Assembly: GCA_029781865.1 (NCBI GenBank)
Contig: JAKOVW010000007.1
Span: 162,133-226,132, forward strand
Direction of reading: 5' to 3'
Source: Bacteroidota bacterium
GTDB lineage: Bacteria > Bacteroidota > Bacteroidia > Chitinophagales > Saprospiraceae
DNA: 64,000 bases
Shown here: one piece after another, positions 26,101 through 34,137 of the stretch
How positions within the stretch are numbered: the first letter of the stretch is position 1
Layout of the letters: each line of letters opens with the position of its first letter
Translations under genes and position numbers: made by a program
Notes under the pieces: model-generated
Told to the model about the DNA's origin: nothing
The model's input: the letters and a program-made list of their open reading frames with translations, nothing else
The model's database searches: none

Positions 26101-27213
26101 TTACAGAACAGTTGAAACATCGGTGTAGTTCAAACCAAATGCATCAGCAACTCCCTGGTATACCACTTTGCCTTTGACCACATTTAATCCTTCTTTTAAA
26201 GGCTTACTATCCCGGCAAGCCTGCTGCCAGCCTTTATCAGCAAGTTGAATTGCAAAAGGAAGCGTAGCATTGGTAAGTGCAAGAGTAGAAGTGAATGGTA
26301 CAGCACCTGGCATATTTGCAACACAATAATGTACGACATCATCAATGATAAAAATCGGATCATCGTGTGTGGTTGGTTTGCTCGTCTCCATACAACCGCC
26401 CTGATCAATGGCAACATCCACAAGGACCGTTCCCGATTGCATCGTTTTTAACATATCCCTTGTAATTAAATTGGGTGCTTTGGCTCCTGGGATTAATACA
26501 GCCCCGACAATGAGATCATGTGTTTTGATTAGATTCCGTATAGTTAATTCATTCGAATACATCGTGATGACATTTGGGGGCAACACATCGGCCAAATATC
26601 TAAGCCGGGATAAGTTAACATCCAATAAAGTCACTTGTGATCCAAGACCAGCTGCCATTTTTGCAGCTTGTGTCCCAACAACACCGCCTCCGAGGATCAG
26701 AACTTTCGCCGGAGGAACTCCGGGAACACCGCCCAGCAATATGCCTTTTCCTTTTTGGGGCTTCTCCAAAAATTTTGCACCTTCCTGAATTGCCATTCTT
26801 CCTGCAACTTCTGACATTGGTACCAGTAAGGGGAGACTTCGGTCCGGCAATTCAACCGTTTCATAAGCCAGACAAATGGCACCACTTTTAATCATTGCAG
26901 TGGTTAGTGGTTCATAAGAAGCAAAATGGAAATAGGTGAAGATGAGTTGATTTTCTTTTATTAAAGAATATTCAGAAGCAATGGGCTCTTTAACTTTGAT
27001 AATCATCTCTGATTTATCGTAAACTTCTTCTATAGTTGAAAGTATAGTTGCTCCAGCATCCTGATACATTTGATCAGAAAATCCACTACCGTTGCCGGCT
27101 GTTGACTGTATGTAAATTTTATGTTTTCTTTTGCTGAGTTCTAAGGCACCTGCGGGTGTTAACGCAACGCGGTTTTCATTGCTCTTTATCTCTTTTGGTA
27201 CGCCAATAATCAT
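26101..27213 (-). CDS. ald: Alanine dehydrogenase
   Basis: This 370-residue enzyme interconverts alanine and pyruvate with NAD. The N-terminal 'M-I-I-G-V-P-K-E-I-K' and 'R-V-A-L-T-P-A-G' are the family start. The Rossmann fold reads 'I-L-G-G-G-V-V-G-T-Q-A', and the late 'D-V-A-I-D-Q-G-G-C' and 'Y-C-V-A-N-M-P-G-A-V-P' motifs distinguish it from the related transhydrogenase alpha subunit. The frame opens 17 codons upstream, but the ATG at 27213 fits family alignment. A near-consensus -7 box (TATTTTCG, minus strand, 27241-27248) would give a leader of about 22 nt. Confidence 0.94.
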   Translation of the reverse strand: MIIGVPKEIKSNENRVALTPAGALELSKRKHKIYIQSTAGNGSGFSDQMYQDAGATILSTIEEVYDKSEMIIKVKEPIASEYSLIKENQLIFTYFHFASYEPLTTAMIKSGAICLAYETVELPDRSLPLLVPMSEVAGRMAIQEGAKFLEKPQKGKGILLGGVPGVPPAKVLILGGGVVGTQAAKMAAGLGSQVTLLDVNLSRLRYLADVLPPNVITMYSNELTIRNLIKTHDLIVGAVLIPGAKAPNLITRDMLKTMQSGTVLVDVAIDQGGCMETSKPTTHDDPIFIIDDVVHYCVANMPGAVPFTSTLALTNATLPFAIQLADKGWQQACRDSKPLKEGLNVVKGKVVYQGVADAFGLNYTDVSTVL

Positions 27214-27281
27214 AGGAAAGGAGTTACTTGAAAATGAAGGCGAAAATACAATAAGGACTGTCAATAAGAAGGGTAGTCCCT

Positions 27282-27314
27282 AAAAAAAGATAGCCCGTAT
27301 ACAGTTATACGGGC
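27282..27314 (-). terminator. Minus-strand hairpin with T-run (element A)
   Basis: A 9-bp stem GCCCGTATA (27293-27301) pairs with 27306-27314 across a CAGT loop. On the minus strand it is followed by seven T's within 27282-27290. It could end a transcript from mqnD read-through or from an unseen small RNA. Confidence 0.55.
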
Positions 27315-27321
27315 AAATCTT

Positions 27322-27354
27322 CATTTAATAACCAAAACTCAAAACTCAATGTAA
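27322..27354 (+). repeat. Leader repeat copy A with ATG-TAA
   Basis: CATTTAATAACCAAAACT at 27322-27339 is followed after 9 bases by ATG TAA at 27349-27354. The 13-base core TTAATAACCAAAA recurs just before a real start codon at 59486. Confidence 0.6.
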
Positions 27355-27456
27355 TGATTTCAATAATTATGCCAATTTCCCTTGATAATCCGGCTGGTTG
27401 AATCAGCTGATAAATGAAGATTTGATGTACGATGGGGTCTTAAAACGAAATAGAAA

Positions 27457-27483
27457 TTTCAATTAACTGAGCGTTAATTGAAA
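27457..27483. other. 11-bp hairpin between the two leader repeats
   Basis: TTTCAATTAAC (27457-27467) pairs perfectly with 27473-27483 across a TGAGC loop. It has no T-run on either side, so it is more likely an RNA structure or protein-binding palindrome than a terminator. Confidence 0.45.
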
Positions 27484-27612
27484 ATACATTACATATAAGT
27501 GTACTATGATTGAATAATGCCGGATAAAAAGATTTAAAATTTTTTAGGATCGATAGAATGCGGTGAAATCTGACCCCGAAGAGATGAAATAACAGAAGGG
27601 TGTTTCTTAAAT

Positions 27613-27640
27613 TAAAAATGCTCGTGACTTTTCACGAGCA
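27613..27640 (-). terminator. Minus-strand hairpin with T-run (element B)
   Basis: TGCTCGTGA (27619-27627) pairs with 27632-27640 across a CTTT loop, and the minus strand continues into a short T-run. It lies about 140 bp after the mqnD stop and may terminate that gene. Confidence 0.55.
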
Positions 27641-27653
27641 AAAACGAATTTTA

Positions 27654-27683
27654 CATTTAATAACCAAAACTTACACGATGTAA
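27654..27683 (+). repeat. Leader repeat copy B with ATG-TAA
   Basis: The same 18 bases as copy A, at 27654-27671, followed after 6 bases by ATG TAA at 27678-27683. No reading frame continues behind it. Confidence 0.6.
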
Positions 27684-27782
27684 AGATATAATACATTATG
27701 AATAATTACAATATATAAATCATTATTTTTTAATGATTAATAAAAATTAAAATAAATTAATGTGTAAATAAAAGAATATCAA

Positions 27783-28613
27783 TTATATAAAAACCTCATT
27801 GGCATTGAGTTTTCCCCGGTTTATATAATTGCATAGCTTCATTATGGCAATTTTGCCGGATCCGCCCAAATTCAGGGAGTACTCATTGACATATAAGTGG
27901 ATATGTTGGGCTATCGTATCTAAATCCATTTCCGTAGCTTTCGATTGAATAAATGGCATTAGCTCATCAGCATTATGATTGGCCCATAGAATGCTTTTTT
28001 TAATCTGGTCCTGAATTCTGGACTTCACTTGACTATCCAATTGGCGATTAATAGCAATCACACCTAGAGGAATGGGACATTTGGTTTTGTCAAACCATAA
28101 TTCGCCCAGGTCAAAAAGCTTCATTAGTCCTTTGGTTTCGTAGGTAAATCTGGATTCATGAATGATCACCCCTGCTTCTGCTTCCTTATTCAGCAGTCGA
28201 TCCTCAATTTCAGAGAATAATACATAGTCGATTTTTTTTGCTTTTGGAAATAGAAATCCAAATAGAAATGCCGCCGTTGTATTAATTCCAGGCAGCAAGA
28301 TTCGACTCTTTGTAATATCTTCCTCAGGGATATCCTTTTGAGCAATTAACAGCGGTCCTGTTTTCTCCGTAAGTGCACCTCCGCAAGAGAGAATCGCATA
28401 ATGTTCAATTACAGAAGGGATATGAGCTGCACTTATTTTAATGATATCATAGGTGTTGGTAAGCGCTTGCTCATTCAACTCCTGAATGTCTAAATAGTCC
28501 GTCCGGATATGAAGTGAATCTTCAGTTTCTATAAACTTATTAATCCAGGGTCCAAAAATATAAGTATCATTGGGGCAAGGAGAAATAGCTACTTTTAATT
28601 GTTTTTTGTCCAT
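27783..28613 (-). CDS. mqnD: 1,4-dihydroxy-6-naphthoate synthase
   Basis: The 276-residue protein is MqnD of the futalosine route to menaquinone, converting cyclic de-hypoxanthine futalosine to dihydroxynaphthoate. It opens with 'V-A-I-S-P-C-P-N-D-T-Y-I-F', a hallmark of the family, followed by 'I-K-I-S-A-A-H' and 'C-G-G-A-L', in a periplasmic-binding-protein-like fold. No other mqn gene is in the window. It is divergent from the pseudouridine synthase gene, with only two bases between the start codons, so each promoter must lie inside the other gene. Confidence 0.93.
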   Translation of the reverse strand: MDKKQLKVAISPCPNDTYIFGPWINKFIETEDSLHIRTDYLDIQELNEQALTNTYDIIKISAAHIPSVIEHYAILSCGGALTEKTGPLLIAQKDIPEEDITKSRILLPGINTTAAFLFGFLFPKAKKIDYVLFSEIEDRLLNKEAEAGVIIHESRFTYETKGLMKLFDLGELWFDKTKCPIPLGVIAINRQLDSQVKSRIQDQIKKSILWANHNADELMPFIQSKATEMDLDTIAQHIHLYVNEYSLNLGGSGKIAIMKLCNYINRGKLNANEVFI

Positions 28614-28615
28614 TT

Positions 28616-29308
28616 ATGAATTTTAATCCCCATATCCTTTTTGAAGATAATCATTTACTTGTGATTGAAAAGCCCGTAGGTATACTTTCTCAGGCAGATT
28701 ATACAAAAGATCCAAATCTGGTTGATCTGCTTAAAGAATATCTTAAGCATAAATATCAAAAACCTGGAAATGTTTATTTAGGATTGGTTCAAAGACTGGA
28801 TAGACCTGTGGGAGGAGTGATGGTATTTGCTAAAACTTCAAAAGCAGCTACCCGTTTGCAGGAACGAATGAAGTCAGGCGAAATCCATAAAAAATATCTT
28901 GCTGTGACCACTGCGCAGCCTTTGGAAGATGAAGGGAGTTTAGTGCATTTTCTTACTAAAGATGAGGATAAAAACAAGACCAAAGTCTATGATGAGCCCA
29001 GGAAGGATGCAAAAAAATGTAGCCTGGACTACAAGGTACTTGCAAACTTAAATGGTAATTGTCTTTTGAATATTGATTTGCTTTCGGGGAGATCCCACCA
29101 GATTAGGGCCCAGCTGGCGCATATTTCATGCCCTATTTGCGGGGATATGAAATATGGCAAAAAGAAAGGAAAAGACGAACATGATATCGCCTTGTATTCC
29201 TATAAATTAAGTTTGGTGCATCCCGTAACCAATGAAGAAATGACCTGGGTCTGCTATCCTAAAAATGAAGGCTACTGGAGGGGATTCAAGCCCTTTTTTC
29301 CAAAATAA
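28616..29308 (+). CDS. RluA family RNA pseudouridine synthase
   Basis: The 230-residue enzyme isomerises uridine to pseudouridine in rRNA or tRNA. The catalytic aspartate lies in 'L-V-Q-R-L-D-R-P-V-G-G', a variant of the family H-R-L-D-x-x-T-S-G motif, and the C-terminal 'S-G-R-S-H-Q-I-R-A-Q-L-A-H' motif is intact. There is no S4 domain, so it is the compact form. The RNA site cannot be predicted. It starts 2 bp from the mqnD start on the other strand. Confidence 0.88.
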   Translation: MNFNPHILFEDNHLLVIEKPVGILSQADYTKDPNLVDLLKEYLKHKYQKPGNVYLGLVQRLDRPVGGVMVFAKTSKAATRLQERMKSGEIHKKYLAVTTAQPLEDEGSLVHFLTKDEDKNKTKVYDEPRKDAKKCSLDYKVLANLNGNCLLNIDLLSGRSHQIRAQLAHISCPICGDMKYGKKKGKDEHDIALYSYKLSLVHPVTNEEMTWVCYPKNEGYWRGFKPFFPK

Positions 29309-29573
29309 ATCAAATTGAGGTCGTCTCTTACAAGAAAATTGATGAGGCTCAAAGACTTTTTCGCTATTTAAACGGGTCTGATAAAATGGTGGATTTCCAA
29401 AATATATAATTTTAAAAGCGGAATCTGCTAATTCACAATAATGACTATGTTTAATTTATCCTAATTTATATTTTAAGACTTGACTTATAAGCAGTTAACT
29501 GATTTCTTTAAATTGACATTCAATTTTTATTTCACTATTTTGAAATTGAGCATCCGATACCCACCTAATAGTT

Positions 29574-29581
29574 TATTTTTG
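29574..29581 (+). promoter_or_regulatory. -7 promoter box of the SRP RNA gene
   Basis: TATTTTTG matches TAnnTTTG. The folded 5' end of the SRP RNA begins 6 bases after its final G, which gives an internal ruler for promoter-to-start spacing in this genome. Confidence 0.7.
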
Positions 29582-29586
29582 CCCTT

Positions 29587-29683
29587 GGTAAGAGTTCACG
29601 ACCAGCTCCTGCTGAATCCCCCAGGGTAGAAATACAGCAAGGGCGGGTAGTTGAGCGGTGCGATGGGCTCTTGCCTTTCTTTT
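29587..29683 (+). ncRNA. ffs: Signal recognition particle RNA, small bacterial type
   Basis: The bases fold as a single rod like bacterial 4.5S RNA. The outer stem pairs 29587-29597 (GGTAAGAGTTC) with 29665-29675 (GGGCTCTTGCC), all pairs being Watson-Crick or G-U. The apex is diagnostic: CAGG (29622-29625), a GTA-TAC stem closing a GAAA tetraloop (29629-29632), then AGCA (29636-29639). These reproduce the helix 8 internal loop that binds the Ffh M domain. The 3' end runs into TTTCTTTT (29676-29683), a terminator. The RNA targets ribosomes making membrane proteins to the inner membrane with Ffh. It lies only 17 bp before the next start codon. Confidence 0.88.
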
Positions 29684-29699
29684 AAATAACTCCTGCGAT

Positions 29700-30374
29700 A
29701 TGAAATTTTTTATAGATACCGCCAACCTGGCACAAATTAAAGAAGCCCTTGAATTGGGAATTCTTGACGGTGTTACCACCAATCCAAGTCTAATGGCCAA
29801 GGAAGGAATTACCGGGAAGGAAAGTATCTATAGGCACTATAAGAAAATCTGCGATCTGGTTAAAGGGGATATCAGTGCTGAGGTTATTTCTACAGAATAT
29901 AAAGGCATTATGAAAGAAGCCAAAGAATTGGCCGAAATCGCAGAAAACATTGTGGTCAAGGTACCAATGATAAAGGATGGCATAAAAGCAATCGCGGAAT
30001 TGACCGCTTTAGAAATCAAAACGAACTGTACACTCGTATTTAGTGCCGGTCAGGCTATACTCGCAGCAAAAGCAGGCGCTACCTATATTTCTCCATTTAT
30101 TGGCAGGATTGATGATACCAATTGGAATGGAATTCAGCTCATCACGGACATTTTTGATATCTATACCATGCAAGGTTATGATACAGAAATACTTGCAGCT
30201 TCCATACGAAGCGGACTGCATATCGTTGAAGCGGCTAAAGCAGGAGCAGATGTGGTCACTTGCCCGTTGGATGCAATCCTATCATTGTTAAAACATCCGC
30301 TTACCGATATTGGCTTACAGAAGTTTCTCGACGACCATAAAAAAGCACAAGCAGCTGCAATCGGGAAATCCTGA
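29700..30374 (+). CDS. Fructose-6-phosphate aldolase / transaldolase-like
   Basis: The 224-residue protein belongs to the short transaldolase subfamily (FSA/TalC). It opens 'M-K-F-F-I-D-T-A-N' and 'V-T-T-N-P-S-L', and holds the Schiff-base lysine in 'I-V-V-K-V-P-M'. Further motifs are 'T-L-V-F-S-A-G-Q-A' and 'Y-I-S-P-F-I-G-R-I-D-D'. Members either split fructose-6-phosphate or act as transaldolases; sequence alone does not decide. The frame opens 14 codons upstream inside the SRP RNA, so the ATG at 29700 is used. No promoter box fits between the RNA end and this ATG, which suggests read-through from the ffs promoter. Confidence 0.9.
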   Translation: MKFFIDTANLAQIKEALELGILDGVTTNPSLMAKEGITGKESIYRHYKKICDLVKGDISAEVISTEYKGIMKEAKELAEIAENIVVKVPMIKDGIKAIAELTALEIKTNCTLVFSAGQAILAAKAGATYISPFIGRIDDTNWNGIQLITDIFDIYTMQGYDTEILAASIRSGLHIVEAAKAGADVVTCPLDAILSLLKHPLTDIGLQKFLDDHKKAQAAAIGKS

Positions 30375-30681
30375 ATGTTGAATCCGCTTAAACCTGTTTT
30401 TAAATAATATTGAGTTCAAGAATTCATAAACCATTTCATTAGCAATAATTTTCTCAGCTATTTCTTACTTGCAATAAATGCAATTGGTAATACTCCTTGC
30501 TGGATATACTGCTGTCTATATTGTGCATTAAATTTTTCTTAAACAAATTGGTGTTTCCATTTCTTATTATGATATTGAATCAATACAAATTTGTTCATAA
30601 AGAATTGGGTAAAAAAAGGAATTGCAACTAGATTATGGCTTTCCTTTAATACGGTGACAGTAGTAGAATTGAAATGTAAGC
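30375..30681. other. Intergenic region with no recognised feature
   Basis: I see no gene, RNA or strong hairpin in these 307 AT-rich bases. No exact promoter box lies near the following ArsC-like start; TAGAATTG just upstream differs from the consensus by one base. Confidence 0.5.
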
Positions 30682-31035
30682 ATGAGTAAAAATAAAATTT
30701 ATCATTTAACGCATTGCAGTACTTGCAAGAAAATTCTGGGTCAACTGAATACATCAGGTTGCGAATTGCAGGATATTAAAGAACAGTCAATTACAGCTGC
30801 AGAATTAGATGAACTGGCCACGCTGGCAGGTAGCTATGAAGCTTTATTCAGCCGTAATGCAATCAAGTACCGGTCCATGGGTTTGCATCTGAAAAATTTA
30901 AATGAAAAAGACTACCGAAAACTCATCCTCTCTGAATACACTTTTTTGAAACGACCAGTAATTAAAATCGGTAAAAAGGTTTTTGTAGGGCATACTAAAG
31001 CGGCAATTGAAGGGGCTAAGGAGTTACTCTCCTGA
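30682..31035 (+). CDS. ArsC/Spx-family thioredoxin-fold protein
   Basis: The 117-residue protein has the ArsC-like start 'I-Y-H-L-T-H-C-S-T-C-K-K' with two cysteines in C-x-x-C, and ends with 'L-K-R-P-V-I-K-I-G-K-K-V-F-V-G'. These match the ArsC/Spx/YffB superfamily. Members reduce arsenate or act as redox-sensing regulators; this short form is usually unassigned. No arsenic genes are near. Its stop lies 4 bp from the stop of the convergent lipoprotein gene. Confidence 0.82.
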   Translation: MSKNKIYHLTHCSTCKKILGQLNTSGCELQDIKEQSITAAELDELATLAGSYEALFSRNAIKYRSMGLHLKNLNEKDYRKLILSEYTFLKRPVIKIGKKVFVGHTKAAIEGAKELLS

Positions 31036-31039
31036 GAAA

Positions 31040-31537
31040 CTAAAAGCAAATCAGCTTTACAAAATCCGATTGAATGGTATTGCTTAAGTGACCGGCTCTG
31101 TCCTGGATGTAAATTAAATATCTAAGTGAGTCAAAGGGATATTTATTTTGAACTGTACAAGGCGGAATGGTATCCTGCGGTGGATAAAAACAACAGGTGG
31201 TAAGTATTCTGATTGTGAGCATTCCTTTTTGTACATCATTATTAGACGGAGGAAGTTCAGGAATTTTGAATTTATCCTGTAAATTCCCAGTCCGGCTGTC
31301 CATTACAAAAATATCAGTTCGACTGTCTGAAGAACTGTAACCTAAATCACCGTCCCCATCTTCAAATCTGAATTGTAACCATAAGGTGTCTTCATTTAAA
31401 TCACCTTGTTTCATCTGTTTTTTATTTACTCCAATGTACTCTATTTGAGGTATATTGGATATGGGTTCAGACTTATGGCAATTCATAAGGATTAAAATAA
31501 TGCAAAAAATCAGGATGTGGAATTGAAATCGATTCAT
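31040..31537 (-). CDS. Lipoprotein of unknown function
   Basis: The 165-residue protein has a signal peptide ending in a lipobox-like 'L-I-L-M-N-C' (cysteine at about 20), so it is probably a membrane lipoprotein. Its mid-part carries an acidic 'F-E-D-G-D-G-D-L-G' loop, a possible calcium-binding turn that I recall from short lipoproteins of Saprospiria-like genomes. No domain name can be given. It is divergent from the LuxE-like gene, with 22 bp between start codons, and convergent with the ArsC-like gene. Confidence 0.7.
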   Translation of the reverse strand: MNRFQFHILIFCIILILMNCHKSEPISNIPQIEYIGVNKKQMKQGDLNEDTLWLQFRFEDGDGDLGYSSSDSRTDIFVMDSRTGNLQDKFKIPELPPSNNDVQKGMLTIRILTTCCFYPPQDTIPPCTVQNKYPFDSLRYLIYIQDRAGHLSNTIQSDFVKLICF

Positions 31538-31559
31538 AGTTTTACATTCCTAAGAAAGT

Positions 31560-32552
31560 ATGAATACACTAATTAATCTGCAAGATAAAATATTAAATGT
31601 AAATCCGGACAATTTCCTGGAAATCGCTAGCGAAGTATTCGAGTTTCAATCCAAAAATTGCAAGGTGTATGCTGAATATTTGAGATACTTAAGAAAAGAT
31701 GGAATTAAGCCTGATGCGCTCACACAATTTCCCTTTTTGCCTGCTGAACTATTTAAGTACAGGGAGATTAAAGCCGGTGATTGGGAGGATGAAACCTTTT
31801 TTGAATCGAGTGGTACTACAAAGGAAACTAAATCCAAACATCATGTGCGTTCTTTGAGTTGGTATCATCGTGTGGCCCGGCAATGTTTCGAATTTCATTA
31901 TGGTCCTATACAGAATTATCAATTTATTGGATTGTTGCCTGCGACGCTGGAAAGACCGAATTCTTCATTGATTTCAATGTTTCAGTATTTTATGAACGCA
32001 TCCGGATCCGGGAATTATGAACATTCCTATCTAAATGATTTTGCTTCCTTGTTTCATTTATTGACGAAGCCGGAAATGTCCCGAAAGAAAAGAATTTTAT
32101 TCGGACTAAGTATTGCACTTTTGGATTTTGCTAAAGTATATATGGTCGAAGCATCTGATTTAATTGTTATTGAAACAGGCGGAATGAAAAGTCTAAACAG
32201 GGTCATAGATAAAGAAACGTTGATTCAGGAATTGAAGAGAGGATTTCCCAATGCGGAGATTCATTCAGAATATGGAATGACGGAATTGATGTCGCAAGCC
32301 TATGCTATGGATGGAATTCATTATGCATCCGCTCCTATCTTGAAATATATAATCTCTGATACTACTGATCCGCTTAGTTTCTTGGAAACGGGGAGAAGAG
32401 GGGCGGTAAATGTAATCGACCTGGGGAATTTGCATACCTGTTCTTTTTTGCAGACCGGTGATTTGGGAGTTCTTGATCATAGTCATCGATTGGACGTATT
32501 AGGTCGTTATCATCCGGATGATATCAGAGGATGCGGTCAGATGTATGAATGA
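31560..32552 (+). CDS. LuxE/PaaK-like acyl-protein synthetase
   Basis: The 330-residue protein resembles the LuxE acyl-protein synthetase group of the adenylate-forming enzymes. The 'F-E-S-S-G-T-T-K-E-T' loop near 78-87 is the phosphate-binding motif. 'S-E-Y-G-M-T-E-L-M-S-Q-A-Y' near 239-251 is the A5-type motif, and 'L-Q-T-G-D-L-G' near 303 holds the ribose-binding aspartate. It probably activates an acyl group as an acyl-adenylate and transfers it to a protein or thiol. No luciferase or reductase genes are nearby, so the partner is unknown. Confidence 0.8.
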   Translation: MNTLINLQDKILNVNPDNFLEIASEVFEFQSKNCKVYAEYLRYLRKDGIKPDALTQFPFLPAELFKYREIKAGDWEDETFFESSGTTKETKSKHHVRSLSWYHRVARQCFEFHYGPIQNYQFIGLLPATLERPNSSLISMFQYFMNASGSGNYEHSYLNDFASLFHLLTKPEMSRKKRILFGLSIALLDFAKVYMVEASDLIVIETGGMKSLNRVIDKETLIQELKRGFPNAEIHSEYGMTELMSQAYAMDGIHYASAPILKYIISDTTDPLSFLETGRRGAVNVIDLGNLHTCSFLQTGDLGVLDHSHRLDVLGRYHPDDIRGCGQMYE

Positions 32553-32617
32553 ATAAATGGAATCAAGATCAATGAATGATCTGCAGTAATGCTGTTTTAT
32601 CAGGCAATCAGTTCTTC

Positions 32618-34000
32618 TTACTTTAAAAATCCCTCGGTAATCCAATCAGCCAGCAATTGGCGATTTTTTGGATATAAAATTCTTTTTTGATCTTCCGGAT
32701 TTTGAATATTTGCTAATTCAATGTAGATCGGTTCGGGATCAGAATGCCTTACAACATATAGGGGTCGTGACGAAACAGTGCCTTTATATTCTTGCGACTT
32801 TCTGTAGATTTGATATTTTTCTTCAAATACTTTTTGAATGTCCAGAGCCTTGTTTTTACTGGTTTCACTTTCAGATTGATAATAAAAAAATACATCTTGT
32901 CTGCTTTCTTCACTTCTAGAATCGATGTGAAGAGAGACCATCCATTGTTTTTTTATACCTTCCTTTTTGTGTTTGGAATATAACTTGTTGACATAGTTAA
33001 TCCCTTGTCTTAATCTCTTTTTCTGGCTCAATGGAATATCACGACCGCTCAAACTTTTTTCATCGCAATCGCATTCCAGGTATTTTTCATCCCGTATCCC
33101 ATCATTTTTATCCTGAACAATTACGTATACAGTTGCTCCTTTTTCGATCAGGTCTTTCGCCAATCGCAAACTCACATCATAGGCGTATTCATCTTCGCAG
33201 ATAGTATATTCACCATCCACATTCTTGGACATGGCTCCTGGATCCGGTCCGCCGTGTCCTGGTATAATATAAAATACTTCATCTGCAAGTTCATCCGATA
33301 CCAGTGGAACAGACTCGTATTTATCTCCAAACAGGGGAATACTCAACGATTTCGAGGATACTTTGGTGGCCAGGCTGGAATTTGCACTTTCGGATTTATT
33401 CTTGCTGACTGCAAGTAGTTCTTCTCTTGACAATTTATGATCTGCCACCAATACAGGTTTCATCGTTTTAATAGATGCAGTAACAAATTGCTTACGGTTA
33501 TCCTCTTTTTGAAATTGATTTCTTTTTTGATTTAGAACTTTAGAAGGCTGTGAGTTTTCAGATTCTGATTTCTTCAAATCGTATTTATCAATAATGGAAA
33601 TGGGCACCCAAATCCGTTTGTCATCTTTAAATAGTTTCTTTCGGACATCTGAATTGACCAATGATTTATTGTAATTTTCTATCTGTTTCGCTTTTTCCAG
33701 ATCATCGATTCCGACGCTGCTGCGGATGCTCTTGCCGTCAAACGAATGTATGCTTACTGGTAGTTTATAGGTTTTGTTTTTGACGAGTTCAGCATTCCTG
33801 GATAGACCATTCAGTTGATAAAACAAGTCCAGATTTCCTGCGATGTCTATTAGTTTATAGGATCGCAATAATCCGTAAGCGCCTTGTCCCTGGCGCACTT
33901 TAACAGTGAGCAAAGTCTTGGCTTTGCCGGGGGAAGGGCTACCAAAAGCAAGACTGAAAACAAGACAATTGAAAATGAAAAATAAGCCGGTTCTTTTCAC
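32618..34000 (-). CDS. N-acetylmuramoyl-L-alanine amidase with long N-terminal region
   Basis: The 460-residue exported protein begins with a signal peptide (1-19). The catalytic Amidase_3 domain occupies about 240-458, with zinc ligands in 'I-I-P-G-H-G-G-P-D-P-G', a glutamate in the 'C-E-D-E-Y-A-Y-D-V' segment, and 'V-S-L-H-I-D'. It cuts the amide between muramic acid and the stem peptide in cell division or recycling. The N-terminal 220 residues hold LysM-like stretches ('V-R-Q-G-Q-G-A-Y-G-L-L' and 'Y-Q-L-N-G-L') that may bind peptidoglycan. The start is GTG at 34000, 14 nt below a predicted transcription start. Confidence 0.85.
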   Translation of the reverse strand: MKRTGLFFIFNCLVFSLAFGSPSPGKAKTLLTVKVRQGQGAYGLLRSYKLIDIAGNLDLFYQLNGLSRNAELVKNKTYKLPVSIHSFDGKSIRSSVGIDDLEKAKQIENYNKSLVNSDVRKKLFKDDKRIWVPISIIDKYDLKKSESENSQPSKVLNQKRNQFQKEDNRKQFVTASIKTMKPVLVADHKLSREELLAVSKNKSESANSSLATKVSSKSLSIPLFGDKYESVPLVSDELADEVFYIIPGHGGPDPGAMSKNVDGEYTICEDEYAYDVSLRLAKDLIEKGATVYVIVQDKNDGIRDEKYLECDCDEKSLSGRDIPLSQKKRLRQGINYVNKLYSKHKKEGIKKQWMVSLHIDSRSEESRQDVFFYYQSESETSKNKALDIQKVFEEKYQIYRKSQEYKGTVSSRPLYVVRHSDPEPIYIELANIQNPEDQKRILYPKNRQLLADWITEGFLK

Positions 34001-34019
34001 CTTGTGTATTTTAGCGACA

Positions 34020-34027
34020 CAAATATA
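34020..34027 (-). promoter_or_regulatory. -7 promoter box of the amidase gene
   Basis: The minus-strand bases TATATTTG match TAnnTTTG. The predicted start near 34014 supports the GTG start at 34000. Confidence 0.55.
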
Positions 34028-34115
34028 TTATAATTTTTTATAATTCATAGTTTATTGATATACAATTGCATACAAGGTAATTTTCCACTTATATAAGATC
34101 CTGAAAATCAAGCTG

Positions 34116-34123
34116 TATTTTTG
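34116..34123 (+). promoter_or_regulatory. -7 promoter box of the ccm operon
   Basis: TATTTTTG matches TAnnTTTG. The predicted start near 34129 gives a leader of about 9 nt to the ccmB ATG. Confidence 0.55.
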
Positions 34124-34137
34124 AGTTTTGTTAAATC

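Larger units (their letters stand above)
27214..27782. other. Structured intergenic region with duplicated hairpin-leader elements
   Basis: No protein gene is visible between ald and mqnD. The region holds three hairpins (27293-27314, 27457-27483, 27619-27640) and two copies of an 18-base sequence, CATTTAATAACCAAAACT, at 27322-27339 and 27654-27671. Each copy follows a hairpin and is followed 6 to 9 bases later by ATG-TAA. The rest is AT-rich and featureless. Confidence 0.75.

Noticed and set aside
26408..26788. A 126-codon frame antisense to alanine dehydrogenase
   Set aside because: The alanine dehydrogenase frame is complete with catalytic motifs; this is its shadow.
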